Of a stretch of DNA of 64,000 bases, positions 23,536-35,184 are shown piece after piece. How positions within the stretch are numbered: position 1 is the first letter of the stretch; every line of letters begins with the position of its first letter. This DNA comes from Costus lasius (lineage: Eukaryota > Streptophyta > Magnoliopsida > Zingiberales > Costaceae). The notes beneath the pieces were generated by a model that saw only the letters and a program-made list of their open reading frames with translations, was not told the origin of the DNA and did no database searches. Position numbers and translations under genes: made by a program. Location: the NCBI GenBank assembly GCA_027563935.2, contig CM050448.1, positions 124,387,493 to 124,451,492 of the forward strand, read 5' to 3'.

Positions 23536-25560
23536 ACTGAAAGTCCTTGGATCACTTTGAATTGAATTGTCAAATGCATTACATCTGTATGCTGTACAAA
23601 GTGGACTACTGATGACCTCCTCATTTGTACATAGCTTTTGAGTTGTTATCCACTGAACTATTATTGGCTACACCCTACAACAATGCTGTAAAAACTTCTT
23701 ATGGGATGCAAGTGGAGGTTGATGTAGATAGATGATACAAATCTGTATATCTTTTTAAAGATTCTGAGTGCCTTGACTATGTGCGATCAGCCTGCTGAAC
23801 CTGATTAGAGCTGAATTATGCATGTTTGATGATAGAGCTTCCAATTTGAAGACTGCTAAAGCTCTAGATGTACAGGTGAGTACGAGCAGCATGAAAGAAA
23901 GAGCCAGAAACAAAAACACAAAACATGTTGCACCATAAACCCTAACCCTAAAATAATTAGCCTCTGATTGGGTGGAGCACGCAAGGATTACATCTTCCTC
24001 ATGCATCCATGCACGGTCCATTTCTGAAGAAAGCAGATCAGATGCTGCGAACGTCACACTGTAGCCAAACCAGTACCAGCAGCAACTTCATTATGTGTTC
24101 ATTCATTTCAATATTTCAGTGGTATGTCTCCATCTGTTTTCTTATAATAATCCACTTGACAGGATTAGTGGCCATGAATCCGCTTCATCGTAGAGTATGT
24201 CGCCCACTCAGGACAGTAGAATGGGGGTGATCATGTCCGTCCTTGGTGCCTACTCCATCTATTCCCAAGTAAAGAAATAGATCAGGAAAGCCCGGACCTG
24301 GTGGTTTATGAGAAGATAAGAATGTTTTCACTGTATTTAAGAGACAAGATTTCCCCCTCCAACATTGGAGGAGACCTCCGCCACTCCTTCATGCTGTACG
24401 TTAATTTTCAACTCTGCAGGCTGCTGACTCCAGGCGTAATTATGATCTATCCTGAATGGCGCAGCATTATTCTGCTCGATCCAACTGTTGGAGAACGAAT
24501 CAGCAGACATCTGTTGTTTGATTCTCTGTTGCTGCTTTTCGTTTCTAGTCAACGAATCAGAGTACTGCAAACGCTGGTTTTAACTAATTTGGAAGCAAGT
24601 ATAAGTTATCTATTAGCAAAGTAAAAGAATGAAACATAAATACTGAAATTACGTTGAACAAAGAGCAACCTTTGACTCCAAAGAACGAGAATGGTCAACG
24701 CTCAGCATCATCCATCCATTCATTCGACATCACCTTTCCCACATCCTCATCAGCTTACCCACACAAGCGCAAATGGTAGGGAATCATTCGAATGCAAGTC
24801 AAACATACCATAAATGGACTTTTTCTTTTTTTGCTCCTCTCGTTCACTAACCCACATAACCAACTAAAGCTCATGTACTATACCCAATTATTCTCATAGG
24901 GATCAATTGAAAAGAATATGTGAGTTAAAGCTAAGTGCAAATCTTTATCCTCAAATGAAAATAATTTAATCACAGTTCTTGGCTTTGGGTGCATTTTCTA
25001 ATCTAATAGCTTGCTGTGGGCTCATTTTTTAAGCCAAGTAGCATGTAATATAGTGTGTAAAAGCTAACTTCTTAATTATACCAAGTGTATGTTGGTTTCT
25101 TACTGGAGATCTAGGGATAAAAAAATGGCATGTAAGAAGTACAATTGGATACAGTTGGGATATTTTCTCTTTGCCAATAAAGGAAGAAGGAATATATTTA
25201 TGCAAAACAATTGATCCAAGTGACAAGGATTTTTTTCTTATCTATTATATTTGGGATATTATCTCTATAAAGAGAGTTCATAAATGGCCAACCTATTCAC
25301 CTATGCAATAGACTCAAGTATCTATTATCTCAAGTGTTTAACCTAAGTATAATATCTCGATTTAGTCCTACATAGAAAGTGAAAGAAAAAATGATAGCTT
25401 ATATAAGGCTTAATAGGCTTAGTATCATAAATAGGATATCTTAGTATCTAAGATTAATTACTTGTCAGTCAAACTTGGAACATTGACCACAGGTAAGATC
25501 CTATGGTTAAACTAACCATAGTAAAAAAACCTAAATATCTCCAAAACTTTAATAGTATCA
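23536..25560. repeat. Duplicated block, copy B (matches 13863-15310)
   Basis: 23540-23780 and 24998-25560 match copy A. The segment 23781-24980 has no counterpart in copy A, which has only about 100 bp at that place, so it was inserted here or deleted there. Confidence 0.82.
24340..24566 (-). other. Possible terminal exon of an unidentified gene or fragment
   Basis: On the minus strand, a plausible acceptor GCGTTTGCAG is followed by an open frame with KQQQRIKQQMSADSF, APFRIDHNYAWSQQP and GVAEVSSNVGGGNLVS, then a stop. The composition (Gln/Ser/Asn-rich, evenly used codons) looks more protein-like than neighbouring frames. I do not recognise the family and see no upstream exon. It lies in the segment unique to copy B, so it may be another gene piece carried with the repeats. 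Weak call. Confidence 0.3.
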
Positions 25561-26128
25561 AACATCCTCTTCTCAAAAGAAGTCAAAACAAATACCAACC
25601 AAAGATTCTACATTTATCATTCATCTTGATCAATTGCACCACTCATTTGGAGCTCCATTTTATTTTATTTTTCCTTTCTCTGAATTGAGCAATGTTGACC
25701 TTTGGCAATCATAAAAGGCCAAGATAACACTTATTAGTGGAATTCAACTTTTAACCTTCTTTTAAAATCATGGCTAGAAAGAAAATGGAGAGCAAATAAC
25801 ATGAAAAGTGGCAGAGGGCACTCAATCGTTTATTATTGTTATGTGATCGCCATTTTATTAATCATGCTATACAAGATCATACGATAATTTAATTTATCAA
25901 ATAGTGGAATTTTCGCAATGGCACCCACTCCCAAATATCTATCAACACTTGTACTCAAGTGATAAAATAAAATTCTTTTTTTCCCATTCGGATAGCCAAG
26001 AAAGACAAAGCTTTACATATTTGACAAAACTTACGAGGCAAAATTTGACCTCAAGACTTTATTATCAACTCGTTAATTAGACGACTTTCCTTCTCAAAAC
26101 TATCACTCCCATTAACCACCTACACTGG

Positions 26129-26566
26129 GACTCTAGTATAACACCATTCTTGAATTATTAAAAATGAGTTGTTCAATGTATAAAGTACGCAGAAAGAACT
26201 CCACATGTAACTAAGAACATCACTCTCAGAAAAATTTATCTACTCAAATTTCAATTCTTTATCATAATGTCAAAGTTTTAAAAGTCAACCTTGTACGGTT
26301 CAAGAACTAGCATGCAATACGACTCTGAAGATTGACGAAACATCGTTGACTCTAGTATAACACCATTCTTGAATTATTAAAAATGAGTTGTTCAATGTAT
26401 AAAGTACGCAGAAAGAACTCCACATGCAACTAAGAACATCACTCTCAGAGAAATTTATCTACTGAAATTTCAGTTCTTTATCATAATGTCAAAGTTTTAA
26501 AAGTCAACCTTGTACGGCTCAAGAACAAGCTGCAGTACGACTCATCAAGATTGACGAAACATCGTT
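26129..26566. repeat. Tandem duplication, 2 x 219 bp
   Basis: The text GACTCTAGTATAACACCATT starts at 26129 and again at 26348. The two units are about 96% alike by eye and join at ATCGTTGACTC. Non-coding. Confidence 0.92.
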
Positions 26567-26569
26567 GAC

Positions 26570-29260
26570 TCATTGAGATCAATGAAGCATCTCAAATGAC
26601 TTACTGCGATGAACATGGAATTACGAGAGAGTTCAATCGGGTGGCGGCGATTGGTCAAAGTTAAACTAATATAAGCTGTTGATACAGGTGAATCAAACTC
26701 CCGAAGTACTAATTTTAAGTATAAAAATATAAATTAAACAAATAATATTTTTGATATTTTAAAATTTTAAAAAAAATATTTAAAACCAGTACTAATAAAA
26801 TACTGAATATCAAAAATTTTAGTACAATTTTTTTTGCTCACCGGATAATGGATTTTGGTTGGAACCCTACAACACCAAGATTAAGGTCTTTTGCAGTAAC
26901 ATCTGCAGATAAAACAACTGAACATAATGCGATATTAACCAACGAATCAAGTCCCACTAGCCATTTGCAATTCAGAGGCACACATCTTGCTGAAAGCCTA
27001 CTCAGAACTCAGTCATTTGGTTCAGCCGATTCATTAGATTTATTCTCAAGTGAGAATCAGGAACCCTAAGCATTAAAAATGTGGTGCCATGGCAGCCTGG
27101 GAGAGATCCAAGTTGCTCTAGCAGACAAGAAAATAGAAAACCAAACCCCACACGCCATGGAAAACCTTCCACTATATAGCAAGCCACTGCACTACAATAC
27201 CTCAGAAAGGAAAAGTTGCAAGAGGAAAAAAGAAAGAACCATAAGGCACCTAGAGGACTCCATGCCCTCCCTCCCTCCCTCCCGTCCTAGCTAGTGGAAC
27301 AATTCATTGTCCCATTTGCAAAAAGCAGCAGCCAATGAGGAGGAGTCACAGATCAGAGGATCACCCCACATTATCAGAATATATAATATGTGCAGGAAAG
27401 TACTCTTCTTTAGAAGTGGACATTCATGGCGGAGCAACACTGCAATTTGCTCGGCTTACCTCACTAAAGCTTTGTAATTCAAAGCACAGGTCGCCCAATG
27501 GCTTCCATCTTTGGTGGACTTCATGATCCATGGAGATGACCTCGTGCGTTCATGCTCGCCTGCTTGCCCTATCATCTGAAGTGCCCTTAAAGGCTGCAAT
27601 GTCCGGGGCATCCAACACGCCATTCCATGGGAACAAGTAATGGATTCTCTAAAGGGGCCCTAGATTGGGGGGCTGCTGTGGTGCCAACCTAGCTTAGATA
27701 GGAAGACCGTACACAATGTTGGGCTCCACAATTTAGGGCATCAGCCACGTAAAGGATTCCACTACTCCTCCACCCCATATCTGTGATTCTTCTTCGTATT
27801 TTATGTTTGCTTTTGCAGGCTGGTGATTGCCACTGTGCCTAAATACTGAGCAACAGCGCAAGCTGACGCCATTAACAGTTCATCCATCACCTAACCTTGC
27901 AGTGATTAGGGTTTTATATAATGAATAACACAGCGCGCATGTGGATTAGCAAAACTTTCGGTTTTTTACGATTAATCAGGTGATGAAGAAAGGGATTAGA
28001 AAGCTTCATGCGCTGCGATATTAGTGGCCTGGATCCCACTACTGCCTTGAGCAGACAGGCATGCATGGTGGATGCGCATAAGATGCAGGTCAATCTAGGA
28101 GTTGTTAGATACGGTAATGTGCCACGTGGCCGGCCGCCTTTGGGGGCGTCGATAAGATAAGAAATCCCATTTCGACGACAGCGGCGGCAGCAGCAGCTGC
28201 TGCGCCTGCGTGCCGCTGAATTCTTCATGAGCTCATTTGATTCACTTGAAAAGTGCAAACTAGAGAGAGTACAAGGAACAATGGAACATGTCCATATTCC
28301 ATGCCTCTCCAAACGTTGAAAAAAAAAAAGGAGATGAAGATGCGGCTTACCCTCAGCAGCGAGATTACATATAGATTTTTTTTTTTTCTTTTAGATTTTA
28401 GTTGTTGCGTTGGATTGTGTTTGGAGGACAAATGTGGCGCATGGGAAGCTGCAAAATTTGAGATAGATTCGGCCGTCGAATATAAGGATCATCAGCGAGC
28501 GCATAGATTCGATCACTGGCCACATGAAGCCTCGACGAGTTGCGGCTTTCCACGTCGGATTGGTCGGCGCAAGTTGGCGGCTGAAAAGGACAGCAGGGCC
28601 GGTGAAACGATCTAGAGTAGAAGACTCTCTCCCTAAAGCAAGACCCAAGCATAAAATACTCAAATTACTAGTGAGAATTGGTCAATTTTGGTCTTGGCCA
28701 AATGAGCTCGATCAACAATGGCGGATACATCTAGCCGTTCATTTTTTTTAATTAAATAAGGCTTAGATTATAATTTTAAAAATCTTAATTATCTGCTCCG
28801 GGAGCAGCTGACGTGGCCGTGGAGTGGACCGGTAGTCCTTCCCTGCTCCCGCTCACGTGACACCAGCTGTTTGTGTGCGTAATTTACGTAGGTCTGATGC
28901 AAATAATTTTCCTTTTGAGCCTATTAATTAATTAAGTAATTATTTTTGTTAATTTTTATTATAGAATTAATTAAGTAAATTATTCAAATTGGGCCCTACT
29001 AAGCGACATGGCCCACATCAGTAGCTTTTCTTTTCCGATTTCCATTGTAACTGTTTTTCTTTTATGCAGCTGCGTACGTGTATGGAGAAACTTGTTTCCT
29101 TTTCCCATTAAGGAATGAAACTCTTAATTGATAGAAAAAAATAAAGGGGTGAGTGTTTGCCTTTCCTTCATACGCTAAATTTTCGCAGTGGCCCGGCCAA
29201 CCCTCTTCTGAAGAATGTTAGTGTAATTAGCTTTCCGTCGCGGAATGCATCATCTTCTTC
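26570..29260. other. Intergenic upstream of PHO1, no supported gene
   Basis: Short frames at 26848-27069, 27079-27294 and 28253-28615 have no recognisable domain or neighbouring exons. GC-rich patches at 28100-28200 and 28790-28870 (CAGCTGACGTGGC, GCTCACGTGAC) contain ACGT-core motifs of the kind bound by bZIP/bHLH factors. I did not find a P1BS element (GNATATNC) by eye. Confidence 0.45.
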
Positions 29261-29267
29261 TATATAA
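29261..29267 (+). promoter_or_regulatory. Probable TATA box of the PHO1-like gene
   Basis: TATATAA lies 131 bp before the start codon, followed by a pyrimidine-rich CTTCTCTATTCTCTCTG leader region typical of plant 5' UTRs. Confidence 0.6.
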
Positions 29268-29397
29268 TTCCCCACTCTTCGCCTCCACCACTACTCCTTT
29301 CTCTCTTCTCTATTCTCTCTGTTCAGATCTATCGGAAGAGACCGCCGGAAGAACAAAGACGGATAGGTAGAAGCAAGAGGAAGAGGAGGAGGAGGAG

Positions 29398-32300
29398 ATG
29401 GTGAAGTTTTCGAGGGAGTTGGAGGCGCAGCTGATCCCGGAATGGAAGGACGCCTTCGTCGACTACCGCCAGCTCAAGAAACACGTCAAGAAGATCAAGC
29501 TCTCCCTCCTCCGTTCCTCTCTCCCGTCCTCCTCCTCCGACCAGCACCACCAGGGAAGCGACGACTGCGACGGCGGCGGTAGTGGCTCCTTCGGCTTCTC
29601 CTTGTTTGATCCCATTCGCGCATTGTTCTCCGCCCGCCGAGAGAACGATCCCGTCCCGGTAATCATCGATTGAATCGCGCGTTTGATTTGATTTCTTCCC
29701 CGCCCTGGTTTGCTTCGGCTTTCGACGCAAGCTAGGGAAGCAGAGGAGGCGATGAAATGGGGGAAAAGATGACGCTTTTGATGTTAAAAGGCGGCGGTTT
29801 CTTTCGCCTTCACGCTATTTATCGCGATATTCATCTGATTGCGGAAAGTGTTTGCTTTAATCCTCCTCACGAGAACATCGTGATGTTTGTAGAAACGAAT
29901 GATTCACTGATTAAACCACCGCATCTATTTCGGTTGCTAACAGATCAATAATATTCACACCAAAGGTGTGAAATTTGTAGTTCTACTAACTCTCGCTCTG
30001 TTTTTTTTTTTTTTCCAATTTTTTTGCAGACGGATGAGGAAAATCTGTTCGAAATGTCTCTCGTCCAGTCAAGAGAAGATGAGGTACTTAGATATTTTTA
30101 TTGAATTCTTCAGATTCGTTTCTCTTGTATTATTTATCATGATTCGACTAATGAAATTTGGTGCGGGAGAGAAGGTGAAGGAGTTCTTCGAGAAGCTGCA
30201 GAAGGAATTGGAGAAAGTGAACGACTTCTACTCCACCAAAGAAAGCGAGTTCTGCGAGCGCGGCGAGATTCTGAGCAAGCAGCTCCAGATTCTTCTCGAC
30301 CTCAAGCAGCTGTTGCACGAGCACCGCCGCTTTCGCCGCCACCGCAAATGCGGCACCCCGCTCTCCCCTGGCGGCGGCAGCGTGACCTCTCTGCTCAGCA
30401 ACTCCTCCTCCTTCTCCGGTGAGAAAAGCCACGTTTAATTATTTAACTAATTTAGAGGCGGGGCGGGCGCGATTGTTGATGCGTAGAATTAATCAACGGC
30501 AGAGGCAGAGAGCCCAGCGGCCGGAGCAGGGGAGCGGCCGACGGGGCTGAGTGAGGAAGCCATCATAGAGACGCTTGAGCGGAACGGCGTGAGCTTCGTG
30601 GGCTTGGGGATGGTGAAGGGAAAGGTTAAGAAGCTGGGCTCAGGAAACAAGCTGCGGGCAGCACCATCGTTGCGGATCGACATCCCGCCGACGACACCAG
30701 CGCGGGCCATCTCCATGGTGTGGGAGGACCTGGTCAACAGCTCCCGGAAGGAGGGCTCCGGTGGCGGCGGAGACTACGTGAACAGGAAGAAGCTGCAGCG
30801 CGCGGAGAAGATGATAAGAGAGGCGTTCGTGCAGCTCTACAGAGGCCTCGGCCTGCTCAAGACCTACAGGTCCATTTTCCTCATATTAAAAAATTAACAA
30901 TTACAAAAAATTTTTTGCCAACAATTTAGAAATTGCACTTACGTAAGGTTTTTGCATGGATTATGAGCTGGCCGATGAGAAATACAATTTGATTTCCCTA
31001 TCCATGCATTATTTAATTCGCACGTTGATTTTTGTACTAGAAACAAATCTTTTTTTCTAAATTATTGTTTGATATGAGGATGTACTGCTGAATCTTAGTC
31101 AAATGCACTCTCAAAATCTTGGTTGACCATGCAGTTCATTAAACATGGAGGCATTCAGGAAGATCCTGAAGAAGTTTGAAAAGGTAATTTACAGTAGATC
31201 TATATATTCAATCTGATATAACAGTGGATCTAATTAACGTTGCTTCCGCATGAACAATGAATGATCAGGTGTCGAACCTGCGCCACGAATCAGCCACCTT
31301 CTCCAGGAAGGTCAAGAGGTCCCACTTTGTCAGCTCAGACAAGGTACGTACGTACTCTCATCTGCATGAGTCCTTCATTAGCCTTACTATATAATATTAA
31401 TTGCATGCTTCACGTCTCTTAATCAATCATTGTTTGCCAAAAATCTGCATCAGTATCTTAAAATCTAGCCTAATCGTCTAATTTCGGGAACTGCACCATT
31501 AATTACTTCGACTACCGTGCACAGGAACAGCACTAATCATAAATAGCATATTGAGGGAATATTCGAGTGCACAATTAGAACGCACTATGCAGCCATGCAT
31601 CGCGCATATTAATTATCTCGAGGCTAATTAAAGTAAAAATTGATGATTAAGCAGGTGATAAAGCTGGGCGACGAGGTGGAAGCCATTTTCACGAAGCATT
31701 TCGCTGCCAACGACCGGAAGATGGCCATGAGGTTTCTGCGGCCGCAGCAGCCCAAGGAATCTCACGTGGTCACATTTTTCGTAGGTACACTTTGATAGTT
31801 TTCTTATGCGTTTACATTTATATATATGTATATCGGTCCGACATGTGTACAGGGTGGTCGTGTGGCTCCACTGTCTCTTTCTGACTCACCGAGCGCCGCC
31901 CACGTGTCCCGACTGACGACATAAATTAAAAATTTAGAAATATTTAAAAATAAATAAATAAATAAAAATTCGGGTGGATGCAGGTCTGTTCACCGGGAGC
32001 TTCGTGACATTGTTTACAGTGTACGCCATCCTTGCTCATTTGTGTGGCATCTTTTCTTCCGCTACCGGCGAAACCGGTTACATGGAAACCGTTTACCCCA
32101 TCTTCAGGTGAGAATGGCTACCTCTTTTTCTTAAATAAATTAAATTAAATTAAATTAAAATTGATGAAATTTACAATAATTTGCTTTTGCCGTTGGTGGG
32201 CTGCTCATGCTCCACTAATATATAAAATAATTACCAGACCCAATTCATGGAGTGCGCCATGGTGCGCAGTGAGTGGGAAACCGTTTGACGTTAAACAGTC

Positions 32301-33920
32301 GCACAAGTTGCGCGCGCCCGGGTCATATCTAAAATTTGTAATTTCAGAAATGTAGAGGGCTTAATTGTGACTCTAGATTCGTAAGAATTTTTCTTTGAGT
32401 TAGGGAATTAATTAGAATGATATTGATGTGTAATTCACGGATTGGATTGATTTGGTGCAGCATGTTTGCGCTGATCAGCCTGCACATATTCCTGTACGGC
32501 TGTAACATCCTCGCTTGGAGAAGCAGCAGAATCAACCACAATTTCATCTTCGAGTTCTCCGCCGCCACCGCGCTCAAGCACCGCGACGCCTTCCTCCTCA
32601 GCGCCTCCCTCATGACCGCCGTCGTCACCGCTCTCGTCGTGCACCTCCTCCTCCGCTCCGCCGGCGTCTCCCAGCACCACGTCGACGCCATTCCCGGCGC
32701 CCTACTGCTGGTCATTAATTTTAATTAACTAATTAGTGTGATCTTTTCTTATCTGCTCAAAATTAGCGATCGATTGCAGGTGTTCACGGCGTTACTCCTC
32801 TGCCCTTTCAACTTTTTCTACCGCTCCACGCGCTACTGCTTCATCCGAGTGATGCGCAACATTGCGCTGGCGCCGCTGTACAAAGTGCTCATGGTTGACT
32901 TCTTCATGGCTGACCAGCTGACCAGCCAGGTCAGTTATCCAGCAGCAGCTGCTAGATCCAACTATTTGTGAATGTATATCCTTTACATTAACTTCGATGT
33001 CTGTTCATTACAGATTCCTCTACTGAGGCACATAGAATTCACGGCATGCTACTTCATGGCGACTGGATTCAAAGTGCACCCTTACGAGACCTGCACTCGC
33101 AGCCAGCAGTACAAGCTTCTTGCCTACATCATCTCCTTCCTCCCTTACTACTGGCGAGCGATGCAGGTAAGGCTTCAACTTGTGCAGCTCTACAATAATT
33201 TGAACGTTGACCTTACGTTTTCCCGCGCGTACATAGTGTGTCAGGCGGTACTTCGAGGAGGGATACGACATCAACCACATGGCGAACGCCGGCAAGTACA
33301 TATCGGCCATGGTGGCGGCGGCCGTCAGGTGGAAGTACGCGGTGGATCCCACGCCGACGTGGCTGGTCATCGTCATCCTCACCTCCACAGGAGCGACTTT
33401 TTACCAGCTCTTCTGGGACTACGTCAGGGACTGGGGGCTCTTTGACCTCACCTCCTCCAACCGATTCCTCAGAGACGATCTCCTTCTCAAGAACAAATGC
33501 GTCTACTACTTCTCCATTGTGAGTACTGAGTACTAATGATCCAAGAGCATAAACATATATAAACTATTATCAATCGTGTATACGCGCATTGCAGGCGTTG
33601 AATTTTGTGCTTAGACTTGCTTGGATTGAGAGCGTGATGCGGCTCAACCTGGGGAAAGTGGACCACCGCCTGGTAGATTTCTTGCTAGCTTCGCTAGAGA
33701 TTATCCGACGGGGGCACTGGAATTACTACAGGTGATTAAGTCGATCGCACTATTGAAGATGAAGGGCTTGCAGCTTTCGATCCTGTTAATTAATTAACAT
33801 CCTGCCTGCATCTGTTTCTGTGTACTTAGGTTGGAGAATGAGCACCTGACCAATGTTGGGAAGTTCAGGGCTGAGAAGACTGTCCCGCTGCCATTCTCTG
33901 AGTTAGTCTCCGATGATTGA
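29398..33920 (+). CDS. PHO1-like: PHO1-like phosphate exporter (SPX-EXS)
   Basis: PHO1 proteins sit in Golgi/endosomal and plasma membranes and load phosphate into the xylem; the SPX domain senses inositol pyrophosphates. Fourteen exons keep frame: 29398-29658, 30030-30083, 30172-30418, 30503-30869, 31135-31183, 31269-31343, 31655-31784, 31984-32107, 32461-32710, 32780-32929, 33014-33166, 33237-33518, 33595-33731, 33830-33920. They encode 789 residues, the usual family size. SPX spans about 1-345: it opens [20 protein letters not shown] with [12 protein letters not shown], and [21 protein letters not shown] gives the basic ligand-binding surface. Membrane segments follow ([20 protein letters not shown] onward), then the EXS domain with [22 protein letters not shown], and [11 protein letters not shown] leading to HMANAGKY. 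It ends [20 protein letters not shown]-rich coding exons contrast with AT-rich introns. The gene looks intact. Which PHO1 paralogue it is cannot be told here. Confidence 0.96.
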
Positions 33921-35184
33921 AGGATCACATAGTCACTGTACATAGATGAAGAAGCTGCTTAATTATCACTAGTTGCAAGGAATTGAAGCTGACCTCACGT
34001 ACGCAGCTTGAGATAGACCGAGGAATTTGATGTTTTCTGACCAACTCAAGAACAAAAGGATTTCTGATGGAATGAATGCATGCAGTAGTAGAACTAAACT
34101 TTGATGGAATATATCACGAGTTACTTAACCTCCCAATAGAGTGAAATAAATTAACAAAAAGCTATGAACTCTGCGTCCTGGAGTAAGAGGGAGTGCTGGA
34201 TTAATCCCCAGATAGGCCAGGCTGGTCTGTTTAGGATTCTGACAGCAAAGGAGGGGAAGGGCGTAAGAGTTTGTAAGCATTTGTTGAGAACAATGTGAAT
34301 CTGAAATTGCAGTAGAGTTGAGGTGAATTTCACTGTGACACATTCAACGAATAATATGCAAGCTGAAAGGCTTGATTCTGATCCTTGATGATCAAAGAGT
34401 ATAACGAAAGCCTAATATCATTTCATATAGTTTCATTTAGTTTAGAAGGTTTATTAAAACAAACACTATAGACTCCAACAAGGCTTAAAAGAAATTATAA
34501 TAATGTCAAAATCAATTTTATAATAACACTTATTTATGGTTTTAAAATTTCAAGATTCATGGAATTTTTGTTTCCAGCATGGCTCAATCTCTAAGCTTAT
34601 CTTTATCCTTGAATTTTCAAGATAATTAAGTTCGAATTATATTTCGGAATCCCCCACCTTTGAACTTACTTTTCTTTTGCATCTGTCATACAAGTTTGTC
34701 TTAAATTGTAAGAAGAGAAATTAGGTAAGATCGAGAAAAAATGTGTTAACTAAAATAACCAAAGCATTAAATAAAAATAGAGAAATAAGGTGCATTTAAA
34801 GATACAAAGTGAAGAATTTTTTTATGTTGTTTTTTTAATCTAATATATTGTCAGTAAGAGTATTTTCTCAAGCAAACAAACAATCGAACTGCCTTAATTT
34901 TTCTACTTTTCCACAGCTGATTTGGCATAAAAAGCTTTGGAGAAGCTATTTAAATTATTTTTACCTGTTTATTATGATAAAAAGTAACTTTTTTTCTCTA
35001 AAAGATTACTCTGCTCTAACATGGCACAGATCTTCAACATCCAATAAACACAAAATAAACATCCACAAAGCAAAGGATCATGTCACCAACATCTTTGGAA
35101 CAGACCGCTGCAACGAAGCAATCTTAACATTATGAGAGAAATCTGAACAGTAAACTTGATACATGAAACACAGAAGTCGTTCCG
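33921..35184. other. 3' flanks of two convergent genes
   Basis: PHO1 (+) and the Mpv17-like gene (-) end toward each other across 1.26 kb of AT-rich DNA that should contain both 3' UTRs. No further gene is seen. Confidence 0.6.

Noticed and set aside
23755..24057. Minus-strand frame of 100 codons with a hydrophobic stretch
   Set aside because: The hydrophobic part is T-rich intron-like sequence. There is no family motif, and part of it lies in the duplicated non-coding block.
27000..28300. Possible microRNA precursor in a gene-free, mixed-composition stretch
   Set aside because: I compared it by eye with common plant miRNA sequences (156, 159/319, 160, 164, 166-168, 171, 172, 390, 393-399, 408, 528, 535) and found no match.
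28253..28663. Frames of 75-120 codons on both strands upstream of PHO1
   Set aside because: Mutually overlapping, with homopolymer-coded Phe/Lys runs, no domain and no consistent splice context.
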